Notes: generated from the letters alone by a model not told the origin. Shown: positions 44,601-57,932, counted from the first letter of the stretch. The stretch is 64,000 bases of DNA from Oscheius dolichura (GCA_932521035.1 OW051497.1:558001-622000), one strand, 5' to 3'. Program-made: numbers and translations.

Positions 44601-47600
44601 TATCTACTGAGAGGCTCAGGATTAATCAAGTCAACTGACAAAAGAGCACATGAGCTCTATTATTTTCTTGCCGTCTCATTCACTAATATTATTAACAATC
44701 GGAGTGCGTTTTCTTTTCCATAAATCGTGACAGGAGCCTTTCGTCATGCAGCTATTTTCAGTTGTTGTGGTCCACGCAATTCGTAATTTTTGCTACAATT
44801 TCTTGGCAAGAATATTGAGACAGAATTTTCTCAAAATATACAGCGAGGCCATTATTCCAACAGGCGTTGCTTGGGTTAGGAAGTTTTCGCCTTTTAGGCA
44901 GTCCATTTTAGGATTTTGTGGAATAATATTTTTGTCTGTATAATCAAATCTTGAAAGTTGTTCGCTCCCCCCAATTTGAAGCAAGAATGTTATTTGAAAA
45001 TCTTGTTTCCGGGAAAAGAAAAGTGTACTTTAGCGATTTCCTTCCGGGACTATCTTTACCCGCCACAACTTCCGATCCTATCACCCCGAGAATTAAGCCC
45101 TTCGGCTAACACACTCTCTAGCAAATAAAGGATTTTCTTTTTAAACTGCGCTCAGAATTACTCGTATTTTATTAAAGGGGAACAAATTGTTGTTTGTACC
45201 CTCACAGCCACTGCCGCATTGACTTAACTCAATCGGCTTCGGGAAAATCTGGCAACTCATTGCAAATGCAAATATTTCCAACTGCAAACGGGGTCGAGAA
45301 GGAACACAAATCACTGCTTGTTACCCGCAGCCAGTCATTTTTCAAGGGGGAAGTATAGGCGGTGGCGTGTCTCTCTGTCGGCTCCCAGGTAATCCGGCCT
45401 GGTCAACGACGTGTGTCCCCAGCCAGGGTGGGGTTCAGTTACAATTACGCGATCCTTTGCTGCTCTAGCTGCTGTGAGGCTTGTGTTTCATCGTTTAATC
45501 TTTCCATTCTCAAGCATGGGAGTGGTCTGCCTTACTATTTTTATCAAGTTCGGGGTAAAGCTTGACTCATTGGGAATTCTAGACAATTCGTCAGGGTGCT
45601 TCCTGCGAAATTCCTGCTCTTATCAGAAATTTTGGCAAGTTTCCTTATCGACACCTTGCATTCGACGTCATCAGTAGCTGGTTCATTGCATCTTTGTATT
45701 GTTTCCCGTCTGCGATTAATTGAATCAGCTCCTAGTTTCCTCCTGGACCAGGACATGGGGACAACTGAATTCATTTCACATTTGGTGCCAAAAAGCAATT
45801 TGTCCCAAGTAGCACATGTTGCATTTTTGAGGAGGTTTTTGATTGAAGCTTACCTGGGAGAACACTTTCCCCTTCCTCCTCCGCTCTTTCTCTCTCTCTC
45901 CTCGAAAATCTAAAATTTCTTCTCAAGACCCCATCCTTTGTTAATAATTGAAAAACCCATTGTCCCCCACATGCTTCCCTTTTTGAATAGGAGAACTTTC
46001 CCCTCGTTTCGTACATGCAAAACAGCTGGGTCGGCAGCTGACCAGAATTCAGGATTTTTATGGGATCTTCGTTCCGTCATTTTGAGAGATAAGAGCCCGC
46101 CTGCCATTTCACAAGGACTGAATCATTTCATTAACTTTTTTCTACCCGGCGGTTCGGGGGGTGCCAATTACGTGGCCGGCAGCGTGGCAAAACTTATTCT
46201 CTCCCTCTTGCGCTCTTCCATCCATTTCTCTCTCCCGGAGGATAATCTGGTCTCTCCTATTGTGCTCTGCCATTTTGAGACTAATTTCCTCTACTCCACC
46301 CTCTCCACACTCCCGTTTCGTGTTATTATTCATCCACGACATCTTTGCCCCCCGGAAATAGGATACTCCCGTCATTCTTTAGGAAACGCATTACCCTTCT
46401 CTCTCTCTTTCTCTCTTTTCGACCGATATGTCTCCTCATAACTACAGCCTCCTTATGACCGAATTACTATGCAAAAACGTCAGTGAGATGTGCTACATTT
46501 CACATCTCATATAGCTGGGAGCGTCAGATTGGAAATCTGAAGCCCATTTCTTCCATTTTTTGCTCTGTGTCCGCAGAAGGGCAGGGTCTAATGGGTGCAG
46601 AGAGTCGTAGTCACTGTATTCTCTCTGATTTCTTCTATTTTTAAATAATTGTTTCTGTAAAAAGACACAAGTTTTCCCGTCATCTCAAAGACTTTTTTTT
46701 TAGTCGAGCACAATCATTGCCTTGTATCAATCCGCCCGGCAAACATTAATCATCGCCGAATATTGTTTCATTGTCTTATGCATGAAAAGACCGATTTGCG
46801 TCTTTTGTAGCTGGCCGCGTTCAGTTTAAACCTCCTGCAGATTGCTGAATTTTGACCCTCTCTCTTTGTAAAACTCCCACGATGCCGAGAGTGTCCGAGG
46901 GTAAAGAGTCACCCTCATGCCAGAGCAAATACTGACCCTTGACGTCAATTTTATTCCTAAAAGCTCCGGGAGAGAGATTGCTTCTCTTACCGACACCTTC
47001 TTTTCCTCCTTCCAGCGGGGGCAATTTTCTCTAATATGGCACTTGGATGTGAAAAGAGCGAGTGTGTGAGGGCTGGGAGTAGTTCCTGCTCGTATTCTCT
47101 CTCCTTTTTTGTCCCAGTCGTCGTTTATGTCTAATTGGCCGGAGTAGTCAAATCCACTAATTCTTCGGGATATGTCCTCTTTTCTTTACGGGATATGCCT
47201 TTTCTTCCCCAGCCGCGCAACGAGTGGGAGAGTATAAGTGGATTAGTCATATTAGAGTAATGGAATCTTGCATACACAAAGAGAAAAATGCCCACGTTTA
47301 AGGGGGCTCCTCTCGTTGGGGAGAGTCCCTTGTTTCAAAACCGAACTGGGGTAATTAATCCACCCACCGTCTCTTTTTGGCTTGCGGGGCTTATTCACCT
47401 AATAACATGTCGCGGTCTAGTAGCTACTCCATCAGAATTAGAAATTCCTTGAACTCAACCGGTAAAAATAAAAAAATCCAATCACGTTTCTTATACTATA
47501 AATCTTTATGCCTGTTGTGCCTAGCAACTGGACTGCAAAGCTGGCTCAAAGCTATTTCGACCTGGGTTCGCCTGCTTTTAGAAAACTGAGTATTCAATGC

Positions 47601-48790
47601 TCTTCTTGTAAGCCGTGTTTATCTTTTCTCGCTGTTCGGCAGCCAAGAGAGTTTGGTACGATATCCAACGCGAATTTTTGAATTTTCAGCAAGAAATTCA
47701 AATACGCGCTCCATATTGCGCTATATTTCTGTTATAACAGGTTTTTGAACTTCCGTAGATCAAAAACGCTGTGCCAGCCTACATTTTTTGATCTGTTCCC
47801 CGCAGCGCCAGCCTTTTTTCCCGCATCTTATCAGATTTATCAGCAGTAACCCCCTCCCGTACTTTGTCAAAAGAACACATTCTGTGTCCATTACATTTTC
47901 AATAATATTAACCCACATCATCAAAAATTAATTTCCACCCGGAGGGGGAGGTATATAAACAGGAAAGGACACCGGAAAGGTCCTTTGTTCCGGCGGATAA
48001 GGATCCGACAAATATCCGCTCCCCGGGCTGGCTCTTATGTTCTCAATTTACCCAAATAGCTAAGTTCTTTCCTCATTAATTGCGCTTTAAAATATTAATC
48101 ATTCTATGTGGTTCTCCCATTCACTGGAGGGCGAAGTTGATCTTCAAAAAAGGAGACCCAGTTCTAGTTTACTTCGTCATCTTCTGGCCCTTAATTTTGT
48201 GATCAGAGAGTGAAGGAGGCAGAATAATCTCCAAATTGCCCGCCATTTTGGTAATGCCTGTATGACGCTTGGCCCCCTTTCTCTGGAATATTGGCTACTG
48301 TAGCGGCCTATTCCCTGAAAAGACCCCGGAAACGTTAATCTTTCCGAGACTCTCATCACCTATTCGCGGTCACTGAAAACCTCAAAGGATCCCCATGCGC
48401 TCCCAGGCGGAACTTTGCACTTGGGTAACAAATAAAATTGATGACCGGCCCAGCTGTGCTTAACTGCTTCGCCCTGGGGCAAACGGCGAGAACTTTTCTT
48501 TCTTTCTTGCTACTTTTTGTCCGGTCTCGTCGCAACACGTTTCCTACTGTATTCTGTTTCTGGTCGGGGAAAAGGATTGAGAAATCTCCCCTCATTCATT
48601 CTTTATTCTTTCTCACATTCTTGAACATGAACCTTCATTTCGTTTGATCTATTAGAGACCATAAATCTTTGAACGCTCCCCCGCTCCATTGTGACCGACC
48701 TCTTTCAATTCGAGTAATTTTCTTCCATTCCTGACTGCTTCCACTTTGCCGTTCAGTAAAAAAGCAGCTTTCAGGTTATGTGTATGTAAT
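41691..48790. other. Gene-poor, pyrimidine-rich on the plus strand
   Basis: About 7 kb with no supported exon; the plus strand is rich in TTTCTCTC-type sequence. The longest open frame (45938-46441) is a pyrimidine-tract artefact. A TATATAAA-like box (GGTATATAAACAGG, about 47949-47962) lies upstream of the uncertain gene at 48.8 kb. Confidence 0.4.
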
Positions 48791-49657
48791 ATGGGTTGTG
48801 CTCTGGGAAGACACTGTGACCCTGCCCCTCCGGATCCATCAGTTCGTCACTTTTGGCACGTGGATTCCATCCTAATTGAAGATGAAAATTTTACGGAGGT
48901 TCGTTTCGTTCAATTACGGGACAGCGATGCGCTCGACGTCCTATCACATGTTAAAGGGAGTCAGGTGTTCTCCTCCGGCGTGTGCACGACACCCTAACCA
49001 GAGGAAATAAAACAAAAAGAAAGGACTACAACCCGGCTCGTTTGCAGGGGTGAAATTGGTGTTTGATGAATAGAAAAAAGCTAGTTCCGTGTGTTTTTAC
49101 TCGGTCTTAGCAGTGCTCCCAATTTCAGCTGCTGCTCTTTTAGAAATTACTTCCCCTCTTGGGGGTGGACAAGAAGAGAACATTCTCGCTGTTCCTTTTG
49201 TTTTCCCAGACAAAGATTTCTTCAAAAGGAAAATAGCCATATTTCAGCGAAGACGAGGTGGACTGGTGTACATACAAGATGAAGCAGTCTGCTACAAATC
49301 GCGACGTTTAGATTGCCGGAAAATTGGCGGCGATCTAAGGATTAACGTATCAGCTGTGAAAAATACGAGTCGATTAAAAGATTATCAATGTGATAAGGTA
49401 CTTTTGCACACCAGGAAATGCAGCAGAAAGGATGATTTCAGGACGCGGCAAAGTCTAGTAACAAAGTCGAGGTTGTGCTGTTGGACGTGCAGGAAAATAA
49501 TAAACATATGACAGTTGGATTGGTTACGAATAAATCAGAAAGGGTAGGTTACTCTTGCATTTCAAATTCAGGGAGTTCTCAAAGTTCCGGATCAGGCAGG
49601 GGCTGGGAGGTTCCTGGTCCGAAAATTGGGAACTTTCCACTTTTGAACGGCAATTAG
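48791..49657 (+). CDS. Uncertain split gene with a lipidation-type MGC start
   Basis: A first frame (48791-48997) begins MGCALGRHC, which fits an N-myristoylation/palmitoylation start. A second, starting about 49089 and continuing to 49399, reads coherent sequence (GGLVYIQDEAVCYKSRR, then LKDYQCDK). A 44-nt intron (49400-49443, GTACTT...ATTTCAG, phase 0) joins it to DAAKSSNKVEVVLLDVQENN and on to a stop at 49657, after a serine/glycine-rich end. I could not fix the junction between the MGC exon and the second frame, so these may be two genes. No domain recognised; the middle has alternating strands like a PH-type fold, which is only an impression. Confidence 0.4.
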
Positions 49658-52600
49658 AAATGATTACGGTATAGTATTTTTTTCCAATGGATATTTTACG
49701 GAATAATTTCTCCGCTGTGGGACCAGGAAGCTTTCAAATCCGGCCTCGTAGCGGAAGACTGAATCATTTGGAATCCGTGAAATATCCGTTGCAAATGGAA
49801 CGTACTAGCATATAACACAGTACTTTCTTTCCTAGCCCGGTTTCTGATCCCTTTTCCTTTCCAAAAACGACCGGTAATAGAAATTTTCAATGCACGACTT
49901 CGCTGAAACTAAAGGCTGGGTGTCCTTGCGAAAAAAGGTACCATAGACTCGAAAAAAATCAGAATCGGGTCCTTGGTTTTATAAGCTGATCTTTCCATTC
50001 TCCCCCGCGGAACCAACCGTTATTTCCCCTACCCAAAAATGAGAAACGATCCGTCAACCGACAAAAAATAAACCGATTTTTCAGTTGCATGCCGAGCTGT
50101 CCGACATAATTAACAAACACCGCCACAAGCCAAAAATAATGCAATTTAACTCCATCGACATAGAAGGAGTTGAAATAGACCTTCCCTCATAATTCCTCTC
50201 AAATATCTACAGTATCCTTAAAAGTTACGGTGATCTCTCGGAACGACCCTTCCCTCACCCATCTTTTTCAACCTTTCTATCCCAATCTACTCTCGGGCCA
50301 TCTTCCATTCCATTTTTTAATGAAAAAGAGACATCATCGCTCATCCCTGTCATGCTTACAGCCTTCCTGAATACATTTCTTCGCGTGTAGTCTTTACCAA
50401 AAAAAATAAATAAAAGTATAGTCCAAAAACTCGGTGGTATTGAATCCTCTAGACCAACCCAATGATATTTTCCCCTGTTTTTCGTTGTGGTCTCTCTCAT
50501 TGAAGTATTAGACTGTTCCAAAATGGGTAATAGTTAAGCATTTCTTATTGTTCAAATAAATTTTCAATAAAAGTCTTTTCAATCTAGATCTTTTCAGAAA
50601 TTGACAAGGGATTTCTTCGCGCCACAAAACAAGAGGAAGAGAGAACGTTCTCCGTACCTGTTGGGAAGAAATTTTCAAACAGGGCAAGCCATGTACTTTT
50701 TGACTTGTTTTGAACGGAAACAAAAAGATGAAGTGGAGAGAGGAATATTTTATCGTGATCGGCAGGATATTCAAGAGGGGGCCCTCCACAAGATTGAGAC
50801 AATTAGAATGGGGCGAGCGCCGCACAGGTCACCAGCAAGGGCCATTGCTGGGGTAATAATCATCCAAGTACGAGCTAGGGCTGCCAGATGTCGAGAAGGT
50901 CAAAAAGATAGGATGGGAGAGAAGTGAGTGAGGCGGGTGATAAACTCTAATGGGGGGAATGGCACTAGAACAAACAAAGGAAATTCATCCTGGCTTTGCC
51001 GGGTAGTCACCCTTCTCGTTATTTCTATAGCACGCTATGTGTTTATCACAAACGATAGAAGCGAAAGCCAAGATAGACGAGGTACTTGCGAGAAGCGAGA
51101 AGTATAGCCTATTTTGGCTGATCAGCCAGGTGTCTGCCGATCCCGAAAAGAGAAGAAGGAAATAGAAACAACAAGAAAAAAATTTGCAACCATTTTATTT
51201 CCCCCCCCCCCCCCCCTTTCTCTTCCCTCCCCCTGAATAAGCAAACACAACACTCTACTCATCTCTTATATATTTATTATACTATAGGCCCTTCTTTTCT
51301 CTTTTCCCCTGCTTCGGCCTGCTTTTTCATCTGTTTCCTGCCACTGTTCGTCCGTCTTCTTTGCCCTCAAGTGCCTCTAGTAGTTCGATCCTCCTTCTCT
51401 CCACGAACAGGAGTACAGGCGTGCACGACGATCATTGTACGACGATGGCTTCAAAAGTATTTTCGGAGAAGTGCAGAATCCTATCTCAGCTGAGTCTCTT
51501 TTTCAGTCTTAAAATCCGCTCGATCGCTGAGGACTTCTGAAGAGTTTTTCGTGAAACAAAGGGGGCAAAGTAACCTGTAATTCATACGAAGGGCGAATTC
51601 TTCGACCGTTTTCAGTTCTCTGATTCAAGGAAACTGAAGACCATCTTGACAGCAATCAATTAGTTGAAAAAGTTGAAGAAATATATGTTCCTGAAAATGG
51701 TCACGTTTAAATCAATCTTAAAAAAGAGAAAAGAGAAAGATAATCTGAGAGAGAAGCGCGGATTCGAATGGGCATGATCGATTGATGGGCAGGCGAGGCA
51801 CAGTGCGCCCTAGTACATGTGAGATCAGGGAAGCTAGAAAGGGAGAGTGGTACAAAACGAGAGAAAGAGAGCGTGTCTCCGTTCCTGTCTAGGTAACATT
51901 TTTGAAACGAGAGTAAAGCGGCCGCCATGTACTTGTCGGATTGTTTTTGATGAGCAGTGACGGTAAGATAGAGGGATACCTGGTTCTAATAAGTGGCGGA
52001 CAAGCTGACCTAAACGGGAAAGGGATAGGCTTTGGGAGGAATGGTATGAGAACAAAAAGAGAGGAAGAAAGCGTGTCTCCGTCCCCGGCTAGATAATATT
52101 TTTGAAACGGCTGCTCCGGTCTATGTCAGCTCGCGTTTTATTACGGGGTAATGAGGAAAGGGAGTTGATATTTGTTTTTTTCTTAGTGGCGTTTGAAATA
52201 TAGGCGAATAAGAATGCCGGACCTGTAGAAAGAGAAAAACATCTCTGTGCCTAACAACAAATCTCTAAAGAATGGAAAAAAAACAGGGCAACAGGGGGCA
52301 GCTCTTATAGACGCGGAGGAAAGCCAAATGAGAGCTGAGGTTGGCCAGATGTTGGGGAGGTCAGTAGTGTTTATGCCAAAGATAGGATCTCGAGAGGGGG
52401 GAGGAGTGAGCAGAAAGATTTGGGGCGAAAAGAGATCTAAAGGGAACCAAAGGGAGGAGCGGGAGCAAGAATAGGAAAGCAGGCTGTACAGGCCAACAAC
52501 AAGTGGTGGAGACATTGGAGAGAGCGCCGGTGAGGTCAGCAGCGAGGGCCATTGCGGAGACAAAAATAATCGGGGCACTAGCCGAGACCGGTGGAATGCT

Positions 52601-54125
52601 GAAAAGGTCAGCGGTGTTTACACCAAAGAGGAGCTGGGATAGAAGTGACTAGGGCGGACAAGATCTCTCAAAAGTCAACAAATCAAGATGGTCATGGCAA
52701 TGGTTAATCTAGTTGGCGGAAGAAGAGAGCACACTGACTTTGAAAACAGTGCAGTCAAAAAAATGACGATGTTGGCCCCTCCTCAATGATTTCCGTCATG
52801 CTTTTCAGAAACAAATAACAATTTTCTTCATTTATTTATTACTGCTGCATTCTTTTCTTTTTTTTCTCCTTTCTGCACCTTGTTCTCACTGGCGACGATT
52901 CACTCTCTTCTTCTTGACCGAGTCCCCCTTCTTGAGCCTCACGTCCGTGATTGATACATCGTGAGCAGTGAGGAACTGAGGGATTTGTGCTCCTGATAGA
53001 TGATACCCAAGCTAAACAAAATGGGAAAGGAGTCGACTCCATCGGACTCCCAAAAAGGGAACTACTAGGATCCCTGGATTTGCGAATCTTTTATATCAGT
53101 CGGCTTGTGAGGAAAATTAAAAGATATACGCATTTGATTGAAAGTGTGGGAATTGTATAGAGAAGAAGTGAAGGAGGAAAAAGGGGAGACGAGAGAAGAA
53201 CCGGCAAAAAGGGAACTACTAGGATTAAAGGGGCCTAAATTCGTAGGAATGATAGAGAAGAGAGCTGCCAGCACTATTCTTCCGTCTGTGTGAAAATGTT
53301 TAAACCAACAGAGTTTGCGCTACGCCTCGCTTGTTGGCCCTATTACTGTGAGACTGTCGGTGATTGGAAAAACTCCACAAAAAAACGATATTAACGCCTC
53401 GATTGGAATGAACCAGATGTTCGTCAAAGGAGAGAGTTCACAAGCTACCAGAGGAGCGGAAAACTGAACGGTGGGATACTAATTTTTGAAACGGGGCAAG
53501 AGGCCGCCGTGCACTTGTTTGCTTGTTTTGAACGGAGACGAAAACATGGGATGGCGGGAGGAATACTTAGCTAAGTGACCGGTAATATAGTCGAGATGAG
53601 AAAGGGGCTGGCCTCCTCTCGAACACTAGGGCAATAAGAAGAGAGCGAGTGCCGCACAGGTCACCAGAGAGGGCCATTACTGAGGTAATAATCACCCAAG
53701 TACGAGCTATGTCGAAAAAATCAGCCCTGTGTATGCCAACAGATTGCACCGAAAGTTGAGATCGGCGCGAGAGGGACTGCAAGAAACATAATTATCGGGA
53801 ACGAGAAGAGAATACGAGAAGACCGGCGCAGATCTTATATCCTGCCGAAAGTCAGTTCGGCAAGTTTCTTCTCACTAACATCTTCTTCGCCCGAACCCTT
53901 CCCCAGTCATGGTTATGAGCTGTTTCATTTCATGTATATTTATTGGACGGCAACCTTTTCTAATCTCTCTTGTCCATCATGTTCTCTATGAAGTCGAGTG
54001 CTCTTCAACATATTGAACACTCGATCCCCTGAATACGGCAAGTATCAATTTAAGGCAGGAAGAACTTACATCGAAAAAGGAACAAGTGGGGCTTCTCAAA
54101 GGCTTCGGGTTCCCCATCTATCCAG
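49658..54125. repeat. Repeat-rich gene-free block
   Basis: Several segments recur. GCCGCACAGGTCACCAG... with GGTAATAATCA(T/C)CCAAGTACGAGC occurs at about 50819-50881 and 53650-53710, and a diverged relative at about 52520-52600. A GCGTGTCTCCGT(T/C)C...ATTTTTGAAACG segment occurs at about 51870-51910 and 52070-52105. These second segments are inverted relatives of the Y modules at 13-17 kb. No transposase or reverse transcriptase frame was seen. An 18-C run lies at about 51201-51218. Confidence 0.5.
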
Positions 54126-54420
54126 TTAGCTAGGGTTCACCCTAAACTTGAACCCCAAAATCTGTCTGCATTCCTCTCCAGTTGGCGATAGGTAGATAGG
54201 GGCGTCCTTCTGCTGTTCGTATACCATCTGCCTGTTGGGAGCAGAGGACGAATATGCCAATTTTGCTGAAATCTATAGGTACCAATGGAAGTGCCGAAGA
54301 ATACTTACCAAAGGGGGGTTGATGGACGACTCTCAGTAGTCCCAAGTTGTAGCGAAGGCCGGCAGTCTTCTGAGATCCCTTCTGTTTTTCAGATCACTGA
54401 AGATGGTTCTAGTCAACCAA
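54126..54420 (-). CDS. Possible gene fragment, two exons
   Basis: On the minus strand, an exon reading TAGLRYNLGLLRVVHQPPF ends at a strong GTAAGT donor (about 54309). A TTTCAG acceptor at about 54262 joins in frame to KLAYSSSAPNRQMVYEQQKD and runs to TAA at 54126. The composition resembles a small mitochondrial or ribosomal protein, but no start exon was found and the family is not recognised. Read without splicing, the same DNA gives a worse frame. Confidence 0.3.
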
Positions 54421-56622
54421 AATAATCCATGTAAGTGAAGGTTGAGGTGATGTATGCCCCTAAAAATGGTAATTTTTGACTGACAAATAAAAAGAAGGAG
54501 GAAGAAGGGAGAAAGGAGTAAAACAGAAGAGAGACGATCAATTGCTGTACAACGCAGACATGGTACCGTCCGTCTAGGGTTTAGAGAAGCCAAACCAAGG
54601 GAGAATAGTGCACAAACAGAAGGTAACCATCTGGCTCTGACGAAGTGGAATGGTATTCGCTTTGGATTACCCGTGATCAAAGAAGGAACAAAGCGCTGAG
54701 GGGAAAAGCCGCTTGGGCAAAAATGATCGATCTATGCGGGGAACGGACAGGGCAGACAATTTTCTGACGCAATAAGAGAGTGAACGGACAACGGTTGCGC
54801 CACCCTGTCTTTGTTGGCACTATTGTGGCTCCCCTCGTAAGCAGTCGAGTGAACAAGCGAATACAGATATTTGTCTGTTTGCTTTCGAGGAGATAAGTTT
54901 TAAAAGTTCCGAAAAGCCTCTGTCTAGACGCGGAATTAGGTGGGAAGATATTTACGACACAGCTGAATGCTAACAGACGTCTTTCTAGGGATAGAGACCC
55001 GAATAAGCCGCCAAAAGTTGGGCTGAATCATTTCATCTCGCTTCAGTGCCGATCACCACATGCTGAAAAATATCAAATTTCATTTTTATGAAGCTATCTA
55101 TCAGATATTCTTCTTCATGGTCCATTTGGTAGGAAACACTCAACACCCTGCTCAAATAGGTCACTTCCAAGTCTTCAGCCCTCAAAGATGCCGGGGAAGG
55201 ATATTTTGAATATTCAAATATCAGTAAGGGGCCTATTTTTAACCAAACATATGCAGGAAATTCATTCTGGCTGGCTAGCCGGTAACCGAGGCTGGATAGA
55301 GCTCGGCGAGATCAATTTAGTGGTATACGATAGATCCACAGAAGTTGAGAAGTTGAGATCCAGCTTCCGTTTGATATAGGCCGCCTAGCACCATGGGGGG
55401 CACCACATGGACGAAAAATATGAAGTCTTATTTTGAAGCAGCTCTTCCGACAGTTATTTCGGTCATGGTCCATTTAGAAAACTTGTTTCCAGCCATAAAA
55501 ACAAAAATTTTTTATTCTTTATTTTCGATCTCCTTGTCCATGGAGTTAATTCCCTTATCTTGATAGCCATCTTCCTCTTGATCTCATTCGCCTTCTTCAA
55601 TCCTCTGCCGTGGTTACTGCATTTTAAACAATTGCGCACGGTGAGGTTCACGGTGAATCAGTCCTGGAAAAATATACTGTCATGAGGTAAATTTGGTTTG
55701 AAATCCAAGAAAATGCGCAAGCAGTGTGGACAGGTCGCGCGTCGATTAAAGGGGCTTCAGGGCATTCGCCGATCGGTTCTTTCTCTCTAACAAAGGAGTA
55801 AACGATAGACCGTAGAAGCGCACGAATTTTTCCTCATTTCTTAATTCCCGGGTGTTTTTAGAAGAAGCCAGTGTTTCCCCCGTCTTGTCTTTCCCGAAAC
55901 GAAAAGAGCGCGGTCTTTAGGGGCATTTGATCTGTCAGAGGTGGAGAAAGCTGAAAACCCCCAGCGAATTTTTCCAAATTCTTATAAAGACTGAGAGTTG
56001 CAATTCTATGAATGCACAATAGAAATATCCCTTTTGCTCAGTATCGTTTTCGTCACAATTGGAAAGTCGAAAGTGGGTGAGTTCCCTCTCTGGTTTCACA
56101 AGTGTCTCGAAATATTGAACCCTCATTACAGACAAGTTCATTTCTTTACTTCTTGAAGAAGATCTCTGTCCATCCACTCCCGACGGCATCCAAAAAGTCT
56201 GACCCTTGATCAAAATATTATTCGTCTAGTTTTGAAAGCGAGACTAGTTAAATGCCAGTGTCCTTGATATAAATGGGATCATCAAGCCGACTGACCACAG
56301 CGGTGTGAGTTCTAGAAGTTCTGAGAGGTGGAAACACCACCTTCCTATTCATTGTACTCCTCGGGGCATTTCTACGTCTCCATGTCCTTACATTGTCAGA
56401 TTATGCTATTACAATTACCTTGTCGCCCATGATTTTCAAACCACTAGGGAGCGCGACTTCTTCCCTCTCGTACTACACGTATCTATTGAAAACCAAACAA
56501 GATACGCATAGATCTTCGAGTTATTCTTTGGCTTTAGCCTGGAGATCAAAAAGCTGAATCAATCCTAATTGTTCGCATCCCAGAAGACGAGCAGCTGACC
56601 AAAATTGCTTTCAGAAATCGAC
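54421..56622. other. Intergenic; no supported gene
   Basis: Scattered short frames only. Two short segments containing CATGGTCCATTT (about 55118 and 55470) resemble each other and may be remnants of a duplicated sequence. Confidence 0.35.
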
Positions 56623-57932
56623 ATGGAGCTGTTTATTGCCGCTGGGTGGTCTTCTCAAGGTGTTCCTCACTACAATTGCAGGTAAGCCGGTCGCTAAAGA
56701 TCTCTTGAACCCTAGCAATGGTTACTGTAATCCCTAGAAGAACCCCAAAAAGGAGGCAATTTTTTTGAGCCTAAAAATTCCACTAGACCTCAGGAATTAC
56801 AGTACCGAGCTGCTAATCTCAATCTCGTTTGCAGCATTATCCCACGAGTGCCTCAAGGGGTCCAAAAAGAAACGTTAGGCTACGTTTTCATGGTTTATGG
56901 AGTAATAGCCGAGTGTTGTTACGCCGTAGCCCTTTCAATGATGGTCAGACTTGTTAAGAATCGGAGAATTTACGCTATTATGGTGGCTCTCGGTAGGGTA
57001 CAAAAGCTCCCTCACGTTTTATTCTTCCAGGAATTTTCGATGTCATTGCCCTTGCTGTTAGTGCCCTGCTTACTGGGTATTTGTTCATAATAGGGGCGGA
57101 ATACTGTACCTACCCCAACCTGATCTATTTTACCGGTTCTATCGGGCTGGCAACTTGGGCTGGATCTTGTCTGTCTTTCTTAATTCTTATCTGGAATAGG
57201 ATAATTGACCTGTGGAACGCCAGGATAGCGGATAAGGTTACTTTTTCGGGGAGAAGGGAAAGATCCATTTTTCAGATTTTTGGGACAAATAGGATTTATA
57301 TTTGGGTCATTTTGCCGGTAATCTACTCCCTCTACTTCTTCCTTTTCACTCCTCCGATACTTTTTGACTCAGGGAAGAATACATGGATTTTGACTCCAAT
57401 GATTTATGGGACAAATGAAGAAAGCTCTTTGGTAATCTATCTCTAATGAGAGGATGAAGAGATCAAAATTATTTCCAGTTTCATAATCACGCCCACTCAA
57501 TCAATAACATTCTGGTCGTTCTTTTAATTTGCCTGTCGTACATCGTCCTCGCAATAGGTATCCGTTTGAAATTTGGCAATAGCGAAACCGTGACACAATT
57601 TCAAAGATCGGTAAGCTGCCAATTATTCTGTTTACCTCTTTTGCCCTTCTGATTATCCTCCAAGCTACCGTCATCTGTACCGTCAATTTAATTGCCGCCC
57701 TGATTGCTGTTTACATCAATTATTTCCCATCCCCATGGTGGTTGCCGCTTCTTGTGCAAATTACATGGACTCTTGGCCACGGTACGAACTTCTTTTTCGC
57801 ATAACAGCTTATTTAGGCATTCCTGCAGTTGTCTATCTGACACTTAACCAGACCATAAGGAAGGAGTTGAAGAAAAGAGTGGCAAAAATCAAACTCTTCG
57901 GAAATTCGTCGATTAATCCTATTGTAATGTAG
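56623..57932 (+). CDS. Serpentine chemoreceptor, class Srt (7TM GPCR)
   Basis: Seven exons, join(56623..56681, 56835..56992, 57031..57236, 57276..57431, 57479..57544, 57583..57781, 57817..57932), give 319 aa with consistent phases. Srt proteins are nematode chemosensory GPCRs of sensory neurons. Family landmarks: N-terminal HYNC; IFDVIALAVSALLTGY and GAEYCTYPNLIYFTGSIGL in TM2-TM3; a W-N-R-x-I-D-L-W motif after TM3 (cf. DRY); RIYIWVILPVIYSLYFFLFT with PPILFDS in TM4; a basic loop before TM6 (ISKIGKLP); and GHGIPAVVYLTLNQTIRKEL spanning TM7. The 57545-57582 intron has a weak GTCCTC donor but is needed to keep TM6 in frame; if wrong, this copy is frameshifted. It is the only receptor in the window whose family I can name. 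Confidence 0.85.

Noticed and set aside
45938-46441. 167-codon plus-strand open frame
   Set aside because: It follows a pyrimidine-rich tract, has biased L/S/P/F composition, no splice-site context and no recognisable motif. Long stop-free stretches are expected in CT-rich DNA because stop codons need purines.
52183-52578. 131-codon minus-strand frame
   Set aside because: Leucine/serine/proline-rich reading of purine-rich repeat DNA, with no start or splice context.
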